Source: Streptomyces spirodelae
Lineage (GTDB): Bacteria > Actinomycetota > Actinomycetes > Streptomycetales > Streptomycetaceae
Direction of reading: 5' to 3'
DNA: 64,000 nt
Assembly: GCF_017676385.1 (NCBI RefSeq)
Contig: NZ_JAFFZN010000019.1
Location: 62,001-126,000 of the forward strand
The position numbers and the translations under genes are program-made. Below the pieces are notes generated by a model, which was not told the origin of the DNA, did no database searches, and saw only the letters and a list, made by a program, of their open reading frames with translations. Shown one piece after another: positions 44,894-52,303 of this stretch. The first letter of the stretch is position 1; every line of letters starts with the position of its first letter.

Positions 44894-45598
44894 ATGAGCG
44901 AAAACGGAACGCAGACGGTCAACACGGGCGGCATCCGGCTCAGCTACCGCTCCTGGGGCGAGGGCGACGGTGTCCCCGTCGTCCTGCTGCACTGTCTCGG
45001 TGAGGACGGTGAGGACTGGCGCGGCCCCCTCATCTCGGCGCTCGCGGGGGAGCACCCCGTCCACGCGCTCGACCTGCGCGGCCACGGGGAGAGCGACTGG
45101 CCCGGCAGCTACGCCATGGACGACTTCGTCGGCGACCTGCGCGGCTTCCTGGACGAGCTCGGCATCGGCAGGGCGATCCTGGTCGGCCACTCCTTCGGGT
45201 CCTTCGTCGCCTACCTGTTCGCCCAGCAGCACCCCGGGCGGGTGGACCGCCTGGTGCTGGAGGAGACCGGGGCCATGCGGCCCGTACGGCCCCCGCAGGA
45301 GGTCCCCGAACCGCCGCCTGGCACCCCTGCCTTCGACTGGGAGGTCAAGGTGCAGTGGACCCGGCAGCGCAACGACCCCGACCCGCGCTGGTGGGAGCGG
45401 CTCGAGGCCGTCACGGCGCCCACGCTGCTGGTGGGCGGCGGCGACGGCAGCCATCTTCCGCAGGAGGACCTGCGGCTGATGGCCGAGCGGATGCCCGACG
45501 CACGGGTCCTCACCATCGACGGCGCGGGGCACCTGGTCCATGAGGCCCGGCCGATGGAGTTCACCAGGGCGGTCCTGGACTTCCTGAAAGAGTCCTGA
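44894..45598 (+). CDS. alpha/beta hydrolase
   Basis: A 234-residue alpha/beta-hydrolase-fold protein. The oxyanion strand is VPVVLLHCLGEDGEDW, the nucleophile elbow is LVGHSFGSFVAYLFAQQHPG (Gly-His-Ser-Phe-Gly), the acid is in LLVGGGDGSHLPQED and the catalytic His in IDGAGHLVHEARP. It could act as an esterase, thioesterase or lactonase. It begins 46 bp after the permease stop and is convergent with the FadD19-like gene, from which only 23 bp separate it. Confidence 0.9.
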   Translation: MSENGTQTVNTGGIRLSYRSWGEGDGVPVVLLHCLGEDGEDWRGPLISALAGEHPVHALDLRGHGESDWPGSYAMDDFVGDLRGFLDELGIGRAILVGHSFGSFVAYLFAQQHPGRVDRLVLEETGAMRPVRPPQEVPEPPPGTPAFDWEVKVQWTRQRNDPDPRWWERLEAVTAPTLLVGGGDGSHLPQEDLRLMAERMPDARVLTIDGAGHLVHEARPMEFTRAVLDFLKES

Positions 45599-45621
45599 TC
45601 CCCCCCGCGAGCTTCGGGGCG

Positions 45622-47274
45622 TCATGAGGGGCGTGGGTTCTCCAGCGTGCGCCGGGCCCACCGGTAGTCGGCCTTGCCACTGGGAGAGCGCTGAATCTGC
45701 TCCGTGATGACGATGGTGCGCGGCACCTTGTAACCGGCGAGCCGGGTGCGGGCATGCTCCCGCACCCCCTCGGCGGTCAGCGCGGAAGTGGCGGCCCGGG
45801 GCTGGACCACGGCCGCGACGCGGTGGCCCCACCGCTCGTCGGGGATTCCCGCCACCAGCGCGTCGTAGATGTCGGGGTGCGACTTGAGGGCTTCCTCGAC
45901 CTCCTCCGGGTAGACCTTCTCGCCCCCGGTGTTGATGCACTGCGAGCCCCGCCCCAGCACCGTGACGACCCCCTCCTCGTCGACGGTCGCCATGTCGCCG
46001 AGCAGCACCCATCGGGCGCCGTCCGCCTGGAAGAACGTCTCCGCGCTCTTGTCCGGGTCGTTGTAGTAGCCGAGCGGCACGTGCCCGCGCAGCGCGATAC
46101 GGCCGGCCTCGCCGGGCCGCACCGGCCTGCGAGTGGCGGGGTCCACGACGGCCGTGCGGTCGTTGACGGTGATCCGGAAGCCCTTCGCCGGGCCGGAGTC
46201 GGCTGTGGCGGTGCCGTTGAACCCGGACTCGGAGGAACCGAAGTTGTTGATGAGCGCGGTGTGCGGCAGCAGCGCGGTGAACTGCTCCCGCACCGTCTCG
46301 GAGAGGATCGCCCCGGAGCTGGAGACCGCCAGCAGGGACGAGCAGTCGGTGCCGCGCAGCGGTCCGGCCAGCGCGTCCACCAGGGGGCGCAGCATCGCGT
46401 CGCCCACCAGCGAGACCGCCGTGACCCTCTCGCGTTCGATGGTGCGCAGCACCTCCCCGGGGACGAACTTGCGGTGCAGCACCACTTTCTGGCCGTAGTT
46501 GAGCCCGATGAAGAGGGTCAGGGTCGAGGTGCCGTGCATCAGCGGGGGAGTGGGGAAGAAGACCAGCCCTTCGCCGCCGGTTGCGACGCGCTCGGCCAGT
46601 TCCTCGGGGCGGGAGACCGGCCGGCCGGTGGGCGCGCCACCGCCGAGCCCGGCGAAGAACAGGTCCTCGGCCCGCCACATCACTCCTTTGGGCATCCCCG
46701 TGGTGCCACCGGTGTAGATGAGGAACAGGTCATCGGGCGAGCGCGGGCCGAAGTCCCGCTCCGGTGACCCGGCCGCCTCCGCTTCGGCGAACTCGGCGAC
46801 GCCGATCGGGGCGACGGTGAGCGCGATGTCCGGCCCCGGCTGCCGGGCACGCGGTCGGCCGCCCACGCGTACGAGGTGGCGCAGTTTCCGGGCGCCCGGC
46901 GCTGCGGCGGCCACCCGGTCGGTGAACTCGCCGTCGAAGACGAGCGCGGTCAGGTCGGCGTCCCGGTAGAGGTAGGCCAGTTCGTCCGCGACATAGCGGT
47001 AGTTGACATTGACGGGGACGGCGCGGATCTTCAGACAGGCCAGCAGCGTCTGCACGTACTCGACACCGTTGTACAGATGCAGCCCGACGTGCGCGCCGGG
47101 CCCGACGCCTGCGTACGTCAGGTGGTGTGCGAGCCGGTTGGCCGCCCGGTCCAGCTCCACGTAGGTGAGCCTGCGCTCGGCGCCGGTGCCGGGGTGGTCC
47201 AGGTGCACCAGTGCCTCACGGTGGGGGACGGTGTCGACGATCGACTCGAACAGATCGGCAAGGTTGTACTCCAC
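45622..47274 (-). CDS. FadD19-like acyl-CoA synthetase
   Basis: A 550-residue ANL ligase. The GTG at 47274 is preferred over an ATG at 47289 because GGAGGAG then lies six bases upstream and the start reads MEYNLADLFESIVDTVPHRE, as in FadD19 (ALNIADLAEHAIDAVPDR). Landmarks: FLIYTGGTTGMPKGVMWRAE, NNFGSSESGFNGTA, GRGSQCINTGGEKVYPEEVE and RSPSGKADYRWARRTLE. FadD19 of rhodococci activates C24-branched sterol side-chain acids. The gene is divergent from an EchA-like gene with a palindromic operator between, exactly as fadD19 and echA19 are arranged in Mycobacterium tuberculosis. Confidence 0.9.
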   Translation of the reverse strand: MEYNLADLFESIVDTVPHREALVHLDHPGTGAERRLTYVELDRAANRLAHHLTYAGVGPGAHVGLHLYNGVEYVQTLLACLKIRAVPVNVNYRYVADELAYLYRDADLTALVFDGEFTDRVAAAAPGARKLRHLVRVGGRPRARQPGPDIALTVAPIGVAEFAEAEAAGSPERDFGPRSPDDLFLIYTGGTTGMPKGVMWRAEDLFFAGLGGGAPTGRPVSRPEELAERVATGGEGLVFFPTPPLMHGTSTLTLFIGLNYGQKVVLHRKFVPGEVLRTIERERVTAVSLVGDAMLRPLVDALAGPLRGTDCSSLLAVSSSGAILSETVREQFTALLPHTALINNFGSSESGFNGTATADSGPAKGFRITVNDRTAVVDPATRRPVRPGEAGRIALRGHVPLGYYNDPDKSAETFFQADGARWVLLGDMATVDEEGVVTVLGRGSQCINTGGEKVYPEEVEEALKSHPDIYDALVAGIPDERWGHRVAAVVQPRAATSALTAEGVREHARTRLAGYKVPRTIVITEQIQRSPSGKADYRWARRTLENPRPS

Positions 47275-47403
47275 GGCGCGCTCCTCCATACCCCGGCCCG
47301 GCGTACGTACTCGTCTCGCGTGCGCCCCCGTACGTGCTCGTGTCGCCCGGCGTCATCAGAGCACCGGCGGGTGCTGACGGGAAGGGCTACCGCAGAGAAA
47401 ATA

Positions 47404-47416
47404 TGACGCTGCGTCA
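47404..47416. promoter_or_regulatory. perfect palindromic operator between FadD19-like and EchA-like genes
   Basis: TGACGCTGCGTCA, a perfect 13-bp palindrome around a central T, in the 220-bp divergent promoter region. Its flanks (AGAAGAC) resemble those of the site at 40496. Confidence 0.72.
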
Positions 47417-47494
47417 GAAGACTATTGAAGTCCGCGCGCTCTTACTGCAACCTGTTCCAGGTCCCGAGGCGGCCGGCAGACGGGAGAAACCGCG

Positions 47495-48295
47495 ATGAGC
47501 GGCACCGAGCATCTGACCGTGGAACGCGAGGGCGCCACCCTGGTGCTCACCCTCAACCGTCCCGAGGCGAAGAACGCCCTCTCGCTGCCGCTGCTCGTCG
47601 GCCTGTACGACAGCTGGCTGGAGGCCGACGCGGACGACACGGTCCGCTCCGTCGTCCTCACCGGCGCGGGCGGCACCTTCTGCTCCGGCATGGACCTCAA
47701 GGCCCTCGCCGGCGACGGCCTGGCAGCCGGTACCTACCGCGAGCGGCTGCGCGCGGACCCCGACCTGCACTGGAAGGCGATGCTGCGCCACCACAGGCCG
47801 CGCAAACCGGTGATCGCCGCCGTCGAGGGCCACTGCGTGGCGGGCGGAACGGAGATCCTGCAGGGCACGGACATCCGCGTGGCCGGGCAGAGCGCCGTAT
47901 TCGGTCTCTACGAGGTACGTCGCGGCCTGTTCCCCATCGGCGGCTCGACGGTCCGGCTCGCGCGCCAGATCCCCCGGACGCACGCGCTGGAGATGCTGCT
48001 GACGGGGCGCCCGTACAGCGCGGAGGAAGCAGCACGCATCGGGCTGATCGGACGCGTGGTGGCGGACGGCACAGCGCTGGACGCGGCCCTGGAGACGGCG
48101 GAACGGATCAACGCCTGCGGGCCGCTGGCCGTCGAGGCGGTGAAGGCATCCGTCTACGAGACGGCAGCCATGACCGAAGAGGAGGGCCTGGCCGCCGAGC
48201 TGAAACGGGGCCGGCCCATCTTCGACACGGCGGACGCCAAGGAGGGCGCACGGGCCTTCGCCCAGAAACGCACGCCGCGGTTCAGGCGCGAGTGA
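47495..48295 (+). CDS. enoyl-CoA hydratase/isomerase family protein (EchA-like)
   Basis: A 266-residue crotonase-fold enzyme adding water to enoyl-CoA. Landmarks: LVLTLNRPEAKNALSLPLLV, VLTGAGGTFCSGMDLKALAG (oxyanion hole), AVEGHCVAGGTEILQGTDI (second oxyanion loop), and VFGLYEVRRGLFPIGGSTVR with the first catalytic Glu; the second canonical Glu position is Gly here, so it may be a hydratase variant or isomerase. ATG at 47495 is preceded by GGGAG. It opens a four-gene operon with the DUF35 and two thiolase-fold genes, its stop overlapping a GTG used upstream of the DUF35 gene. Confidence 0.92.
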   Translation: MSGTEHLTVEREGATLVLTLNRPEAKNALSLPLLVGLYDSWLEADADDTVRSVVLTGAGGTFCSGMDLKALAGDGLAAGTYRERLRADPDLHWKAMLRHHRPRKPVIAAVEGHCVAGGTEILQGTDIRVAGQSAVFGLYEVRRGLFPIGGSTVRLARQIPRTHALEMLLTGRPYSAEEAARIGLIGRVVADGTALDAALETAERINACGPLAVEAVKASVYETAAMTEEEGLAAELKRGRPIFDTADAKEGARAFAQKRTPRFRRE

Positions 48296-48354
48296 AGGCC
48301 GGGCAACGGCGGCAGCCCCAGAGCCTCAGCCACCTCACGGGAAGGCACCCACCC

Positions 48355-49341
48355 TTGAACGCGGTCCCCTCGCCCAGAGTCCTCAGCGCACCCCTCGTCG
48401 TCGAGTTCCCTTTCACCCGCTCCCTCGGCCCCGTTCAGAGCGCCTTCCTCAGCGGCCTCCGCGACCGAACGGTCCTCGGCGTCCAGGCGTCGGACGGCCG
48501 CGTCGTCGTACCGCCCACCGAGTACGACCCCGTCACCAGCGAGGAGATCCGCGACCTGGTGGAGGTCGGACAGGAAGGCACCGTCACCACCTGGTCGTGG
48601 AACGGCAGCCCGCGCAGAGGCCAGCCCCTGCGGCACCCCTTCGCCTGGGTGCTGGTCCGGTTGGACGGGGCCGACACCGCCCTTCTGCACGCACTGGACG
48701 CGCCGGAAGGACCCGACTCGGTCAGCACCGGGATGCGCGTCCGTATCCGCTGGGCGGCGGACCGCGCGGGCACCATCACGGACATCGCCTGCTTCGAGCC
48801 CGCAGGCGACAGCTTCGAGCCCGCAGGCGAGCGCGAACCGGCCACCCTGCCCGAGCCGCACACCGGCGAGTTCGCCGACCCCGTCACCGGGATCGTCGCA
48901 CCGGCCCGCCTCGACTACACCTACACGCCCGGCCGGGCACAGAGCCGCTACCTCGACGCGCTGGCCACCCACCGCACCCTGGGCGAGCGTTGTCCCCGGT
49001 GCCACAAGGTGTACGTACCGCCGCGCGGCGCCTGCCCCACCTGCGGGGTGCCCACGGGCGAACAGGTCGAGGTCGGCCCGCGCGGGACCGTCACCACCTT
49101 CTGCGTCGTCAACATCAAGGCCAGGGGCGTGGACATCGACGTGCCGTACGTCTACGCGCACATCGCACTGGACGGCGCCGGGCTCGCGCTGCACGGCCGG
49201 ATCGCCGGCATCCCCTACGACCAGGTGCGCATGGGGCTGCGCGTGGAGCCCGTATGGGCCGAGAGCGGGCGCTACCCGGACCACTACCGACCCACCGGCG
49301 AGCCCGACGCCGACTACGAGACGTACAAGGAGCTGCTGTGA
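48355..49341 (+). CDS. two-domain DUF35/OB-fold protein (Rv3521-like)
   Basis: A 328-residue protein. The N-terminal half (RVLSAPLVVEFPFTRSLGPV and VQASDGRVVVPPTEYDPVTS) and the C-terminal half each carry an OB-fold of the DUF35 type, and the second is preceded by a rubredoxin-like zinc ribbon: ERCPRCHKVYVPPRGACPTC with Cys near 212, 215, 229 and 232. In the Ltp2-ChsH2 aldolase, a DUF35 domain scaffolds the thiolase-fold subunit; here the same role for the next two genes is likely. The TTG at 48355 follows GGGAAGG; a GTG at 48292 overlapping the previous stop would add 21 residues. Four bases overlap the next gene. Confidence 0.88.
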   Translation: MNAVPSPRVLSAPLVVEFPFTRSLGPVQSAFLSGLRDRTVLGVQASDGRVVVPPTEYDPVTSEEIRDLVEVGQEGTVTTWSWNGSPRRGQPLRHPFAWVLVRLDGADTALLHALDAPEGPDSVSTGMRVRIRWAADRAGTITDIACFEPAGDSFEPAGEREPATLPEPHTGEFADPVTGIVAPARLDYTYTPGRAQSRYLDALATHRTLGERCPRCHKVYVPPRGACPTCGVPTGEQVEVGPRGTVTTFCVVNIKARGVDIDVPYVYAHIALDGAGLALHGRIAGIPYDQVRMGLRVEPVWAESGRYPDHYRPTGEPDADYETYKELL

Positions 49342-50552
49342 CAGGCGGAGCGGTGAACGGTTCAACGGGCGCCCGCGACGTAGCCGTTGTCGCCTTCGCG
49401 CAGACGGTGCACGTACGCGCTGCTGACAACCTGTCCGAGGTCGAGATGCTGATGCCGGTGTTGCGCGAGGTGCTCGACCGGACGGGACTGTCCGCCGGGG
49501 GGATCGACTTCACCTGCTCCGGCTCCTGCGACTACCTGGCGGGGCGCCCCTTCTCCTTCACCATGGCGCTTGACGGGGTGGGCGCCTGGCCGCCGATCTC
49601 CGAGTCACATGTGGAGATGGACGGCGCCTGGGCGCTCTACGAGGCATGGGTGAAGATCCTCACCGGTGAGGCCGAGACCGCACTGGTGTACTCCTACGGC
49701 AAGTCCTCCGCCGGTGACCTGCCCGAGGTCCTCACCCGGCAGCTCGATCCCTACTACGTCGCCCCGCTGTGGCCCGACTCCCTCTCGCTCGCCGCCCTCC
49801 AGGCCCGCGCCCTGCTGGACGCCGGCGAGACCGACGAGCGGGAACTGGCCGGGATCGCCGCACGCAGCAGGAACGCGGCCGAGGACAACCCCTGGGCCCA
49901 ACTGGGCGGCTCACCGGGCGCCGACGCGCTGCTGGAGAGCGCCTACCTGGCCATGCCGCTGCGCCTGCACGACGTACCGCCCGTCACCGACGGTGCCGCG
50001 GCCGTCGTGCTCGCCGCCGGGGACACAGCGCGCCGCCTGGCCCGGCGCCCCGCCTGGATCCGCGGAATGGACCACCGGATCGATGCGCACAGCCTGGGCG
50101 TACGCGACCTCACCGACTCGCCCTCCACGCGGCTGGCCGCCGAGCGCGCCGGACTCTTCGACCCCGGTGCGCCGCCGCCGGGCCTCGCTGAACTGCACGC
50201 ACCTTTCACCTCCCAGGAGGTCGTCCTGCGCAAGGCGCTGCGGCTCGGTGCGGACACCGTCGTCAACCCCTCGGGCGGCCCGCTGGCGGCCAACCCTGTC
50301 ATGGCGGCCGGGCTCGTGCGGATCGGCGAGGCCGCGGCGCGCGTCTCCCGCGGCGAGGCCCGCCGTGCTGTCGCGCACGCCACTTCCGGGCCCTGCCTCC
50401 AGCAGAACCTCGTCGCGGTCCTGGAATCCGACGGGAGTGAGGGCGGGGGCGGGGGCAAAGGTGTAGGCCAAGGCCAAGGCACAGGCACAGGCGAAGGCCC
50501 AGGTACAGGCGAAGGCCCAGGTACAGGCCAAGGCGAAGGGGGCCACACATGA
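49338..50552 (+). CDS. thiolase-fold protein, Ltp4-like (probable aldolase subunit)
   Basis: A 404-residue thiolase-superfamily protein. Blocks include VAVVAFAQTVHVRAADNLSE, FTCSGSCDYLAGRPFSFTMA, ALVYSYGKSSAGDLPEVLTR and VVNPSGGPLAANPVMAAGLV with the C-terminal Gly-rich loop. At the nucleophile loop, where thiolases have a Cys, it reads ESHVEMDGAWALYEA (about residue 87), so it cannot form the acyl-enzyme. It resembles Rv3522/Ltp4, which together with Ltp3 cleaves sterol side chains by aldol reaction. The C-terminus ends in an unusual Gly/Glu/Pro/Thr repeat. The GTG start overlaps the previous stop (GTGA); AAGGAG is upstream. Confidence 0.88.
   Translation: MTGGAVNGSTGARDVAVVAFAQTVHVRAADNLSEVEMLMPVLREVLDRTGLSAGGIDFTCSGSCDYLAGRPFSFTMALDGVGAWPPISESHVEMDGAWALYEAWVKILTGEAETALVYSYGKSSAGDLPEVLTRQLDPYYVAPLWPDSLSLAALQARALLDAGETDERELAGIAARSRNAAEDNPWAQLGGSPGADALLESAYLAMPLRLHDVPPVTDGAAAVVLAAGDTARRLARRPAWIRGMDHRIDAHSLGVRDLTDSPSTRLAAERAGLFDPGAPPPGLAELHAPFTSQEVVLRKALRLGADTVVNPSGGPLAANPVMAAGLVRIGEAAARVSRGEARRAVAHATSGPCLQQNLVAVLESDGSEGGGGGKGVGQGQGTGTGEGPGTGEGPGTGQGEGGHT
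50484..50537 (+). repeat. three 18-bp repeats encoding a Gly-rich tail
   Basis: Three in-frame copies of an 18-base unit (GGTACAGGCGAAGGCCCA type) encode GTGEGP repeats at the end of the Ltp4-like protein, which otherwise ends like its homologues about 40 residues earlier. Probably a local expansion. Confidence 0.85.
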
Positions 50553-51739
50553 GCGGCCAGACCCGGCCCGGCAGCGGCAAGGAGCCCGTCGGTGTCGTCG
50601 GCATCGGCCAGACCAAACACGTCTCGGCCCGCCGGGACGTCTCCATAGCGGGGCTGGTGCGGGAGGCGGCGGCACGGGCACTCCAGGACGCGGAGCTGGG
50701 CTGGGCCGACATCGACGCCGTGGTGATCGGAAAGGCCCCCGACTTCTTCGAGGGCGTCATGATGCCCGAGCTGTACCTGGCGGACGCTCTCGGCGCGGTC
50801 GGCAAACCCATGCTGCGGGTGCACACGGCAGGCTCTGTCGGCGGCAGCACAGCGCTGGTGGCCGCCGGTCTGGTCGCCGCTCGCGTGCACCGCACCGTGC
50901 TGACCCTGGCGTTCGAGAAGCAGTCCGAGTCCAACGCCATGTGGGGCCTCTCGCTGCCCGTCCCGTTCCAGCAGCCCCTGCTGGCGGGAGCCGGCGGGTT
51001 CTTCGCTCCGCACGTGCGGGCCTATATGCACCGCACTTCGGCACCCGACCACATCGGCGCACTGGTCGCGTACAAGGACCGCCGCAACGCGCTGAGGAAC
51101 CCGTACGCCCATCTCCACGAGGAGGACATCACCCTGGAGAAGGTGCGCTCCTCACCGATGCTGTGGGACCCCATCCGCTATTCGGAGACCTGCCCCTCCT
51201 CCGACGGGGCCTGCGCCATGGTGCTGACCGACCGCGCGGGCGCCGCGCGCGCCCCGCGGCCGCCTGCCTGGGTGCACGGCGGTGCCATGCGCAGCGAACC
51301 CACTCTCTTCGCGGGCAAGGACGCGGTCTCGCCCCGCGCGGGCAGCGACTGCGCGGCCGACGTCTACCGGCAGGCGGGCATCACCGAGCCGCGCCGCGAG
51401 ATCGACGCCGTGGAGATGTATGTGCCGTTCTCCTGGTACGAGCCGATGTGGCTGGAGAACCTCGGCTTCGCCGAAGAGGGCGAGGGATGGAAGCTGACCG
51501 AGTCCGGCGCGACCGAACTCGACGGCGACCTGCCCGTCAACCCCTCGGGCGGCGTGCTGTCCACCAACCCCATCGGCGCCTCGGGGATGATCCGGTTCGC
51601 CGAGGCGGCCCTCCAGGTGCGCGGTGCGGCGGGCGCGCATCAAGTCGCGGGGGCGCGCAGGGCGCTCGGACACGCCTACGGGGGCGGCTCGCAGTTCTTC
51701 GCCATGTGGCTGGTCGGAACCGAGCCGCCCGGGACCTGA
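50549..51739 (+). CDS. thiolase-fold protein, Ltp3-like (probable aldolase subunit)
   Basis: A 396-residue thiolase-superfamily protein. The N-terminus VGVVGIGQTKHVSARRDVSI, middle DAVVIGKAPDFFEGVMMPEL, and C-terminal VNPSGGVLSTNPIGASGMIR and GHAYGGGSQFFAMWLVG fit the lipid-transfer-protein/thiolase group. The nucleophile loop MLRVHTAGSVGGSTALVAAG near residue 90 has Gly-Ser where thiolases have Cys, so thiolysis is unlikely. Ltp3/Ltp4 pairs instead catalyse retro-aldol cleavage of C24-branched sterol side-chain intermediates (known for Rhodococcus). The ATG overlaps the previous stop (ATGA), the last gene of the operon. Confidence 0.88.
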   Translation: MSGQTRPGSGKEPVGVVGIGQTKHVSARRDVSIAGLVREAAARALQDAELGWADIDAVVIGKAPDFFEGVMMPELYLADALGAVGKPMLRVHTAGSVGGSTALVAAGLVAARVHRTVLTLAFEKQSESNAMWGLSLPVPFQQPLLAGAGGFFAPHVRAYMHRTSAPDHIGALVAYKDRRNALRNPYAHLHEEDITLEKVRSSPMLWDPIRYSETCPSSDGACAMVLTDRAGAARAPRPPAWVHGGAMRSEPTLFAGKDAVSPRAGSDCAADVYRQAGITEPRREIDAVEMYVPFSWYEPMWLENLGFAEEGEGWKLTESGATELDGDLPVNPSGGVLSTNPIGASGMIRFAEAALQVRGAAGAHQVAGARRALGHAYGGGSQFFAMWLVGTEPPGT

Positions 51740-51914
51740 CGCCACCGGGCCACAGTGCTGCGAACCCGTGCCGTGTCCGCGGTGCCACAGCGGGTGCGGG
51801 AGGGGGCGTATCCCCTCGTTTTCCCCCGTTCCGCGCCCTGTCCCAGCAGCCCGGGCCGTGGTTAGGGTGGCGCCGGGACGGACGATGACCGGGAAGACCG
51901 GGAGGAGCACCAGC

Positions 51915-52133
51915 GTGGCCGACAGCACCATCGGGCAGCCCGAACTCGATCTGAGCCGGGCACAGTGGCAGTCGAGCAGCCGGGGCACCGGCGACGTCGA
52001 GATCGCCTTCGTGGAGGGGTTCGTGGCGATGCGGCACGGTCGCCAGCCCGACAGGCCCGCGCTCATCTTCGACCCGGGGGAGTGGCGCGCCTTCGTGCGC
52101 GGGGCGCGCGAGGGCGAGTTCGATCTGACCTGA
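51915..52133 (+). CDS. DUF397-domain protein
   Basis: A 72-residue protein with the DUF397 signature: LDLSRAQWQSSSRGTGDVEI, FVEGFVAMRHGRQPDRPAL and FDPGEWRAFVRGAREGEFDL. In streptomycetes these small proteins usually follow an XRE-type DNA-binding partner and act in development (for example WhiJ/BldB-like pairs), as toxin-antitoxin-like modules. No such partner is next to it: the upstream gene is a thiolase, the downstream gene an AAA ATPase 170 bp away. GTG at 51915 follows GGAGGAG by seven bases. Confidence 0.9.
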   Translation: MADSTIGQPELDLSRAQWQSSSRGTGDVEIAFVEGFVAMRHGRQPDRPALIFDPGEWRAFVRGAREGEFDLT

Positions 52134-52303
52134 GGCCCTGACGCAACGTCCGGCGTCACGGCATTCTGTCCTTCGCCCGCACGGGCACCGGCCGCGGGCG
52201 TAAGCTCTGCCCATCCCGGAGGAGATCCGCCCGGGAACCGGAACGGCGAGAACAACGGAAAGACGGCGGACGGCGAAACGGCGAGGACGGCGAGGACGCG
52301 ACG

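Noticed and set aside
43328-46678. 1116-residue open frame on the minus strand
   Set aside because: It is an artefact of high GC: it overlaps the permease, alpha/beta hydrolase and FadD19-like genes, all with recognisable motifs, and its own translation has no family similarity.
47425-48294. Start of the DUF35 protein far upstream, inside the EchA-like gene
   Set aside because: This portion is a shadow of the EchA frame. The DUF35-like sequence begins only after 48355.
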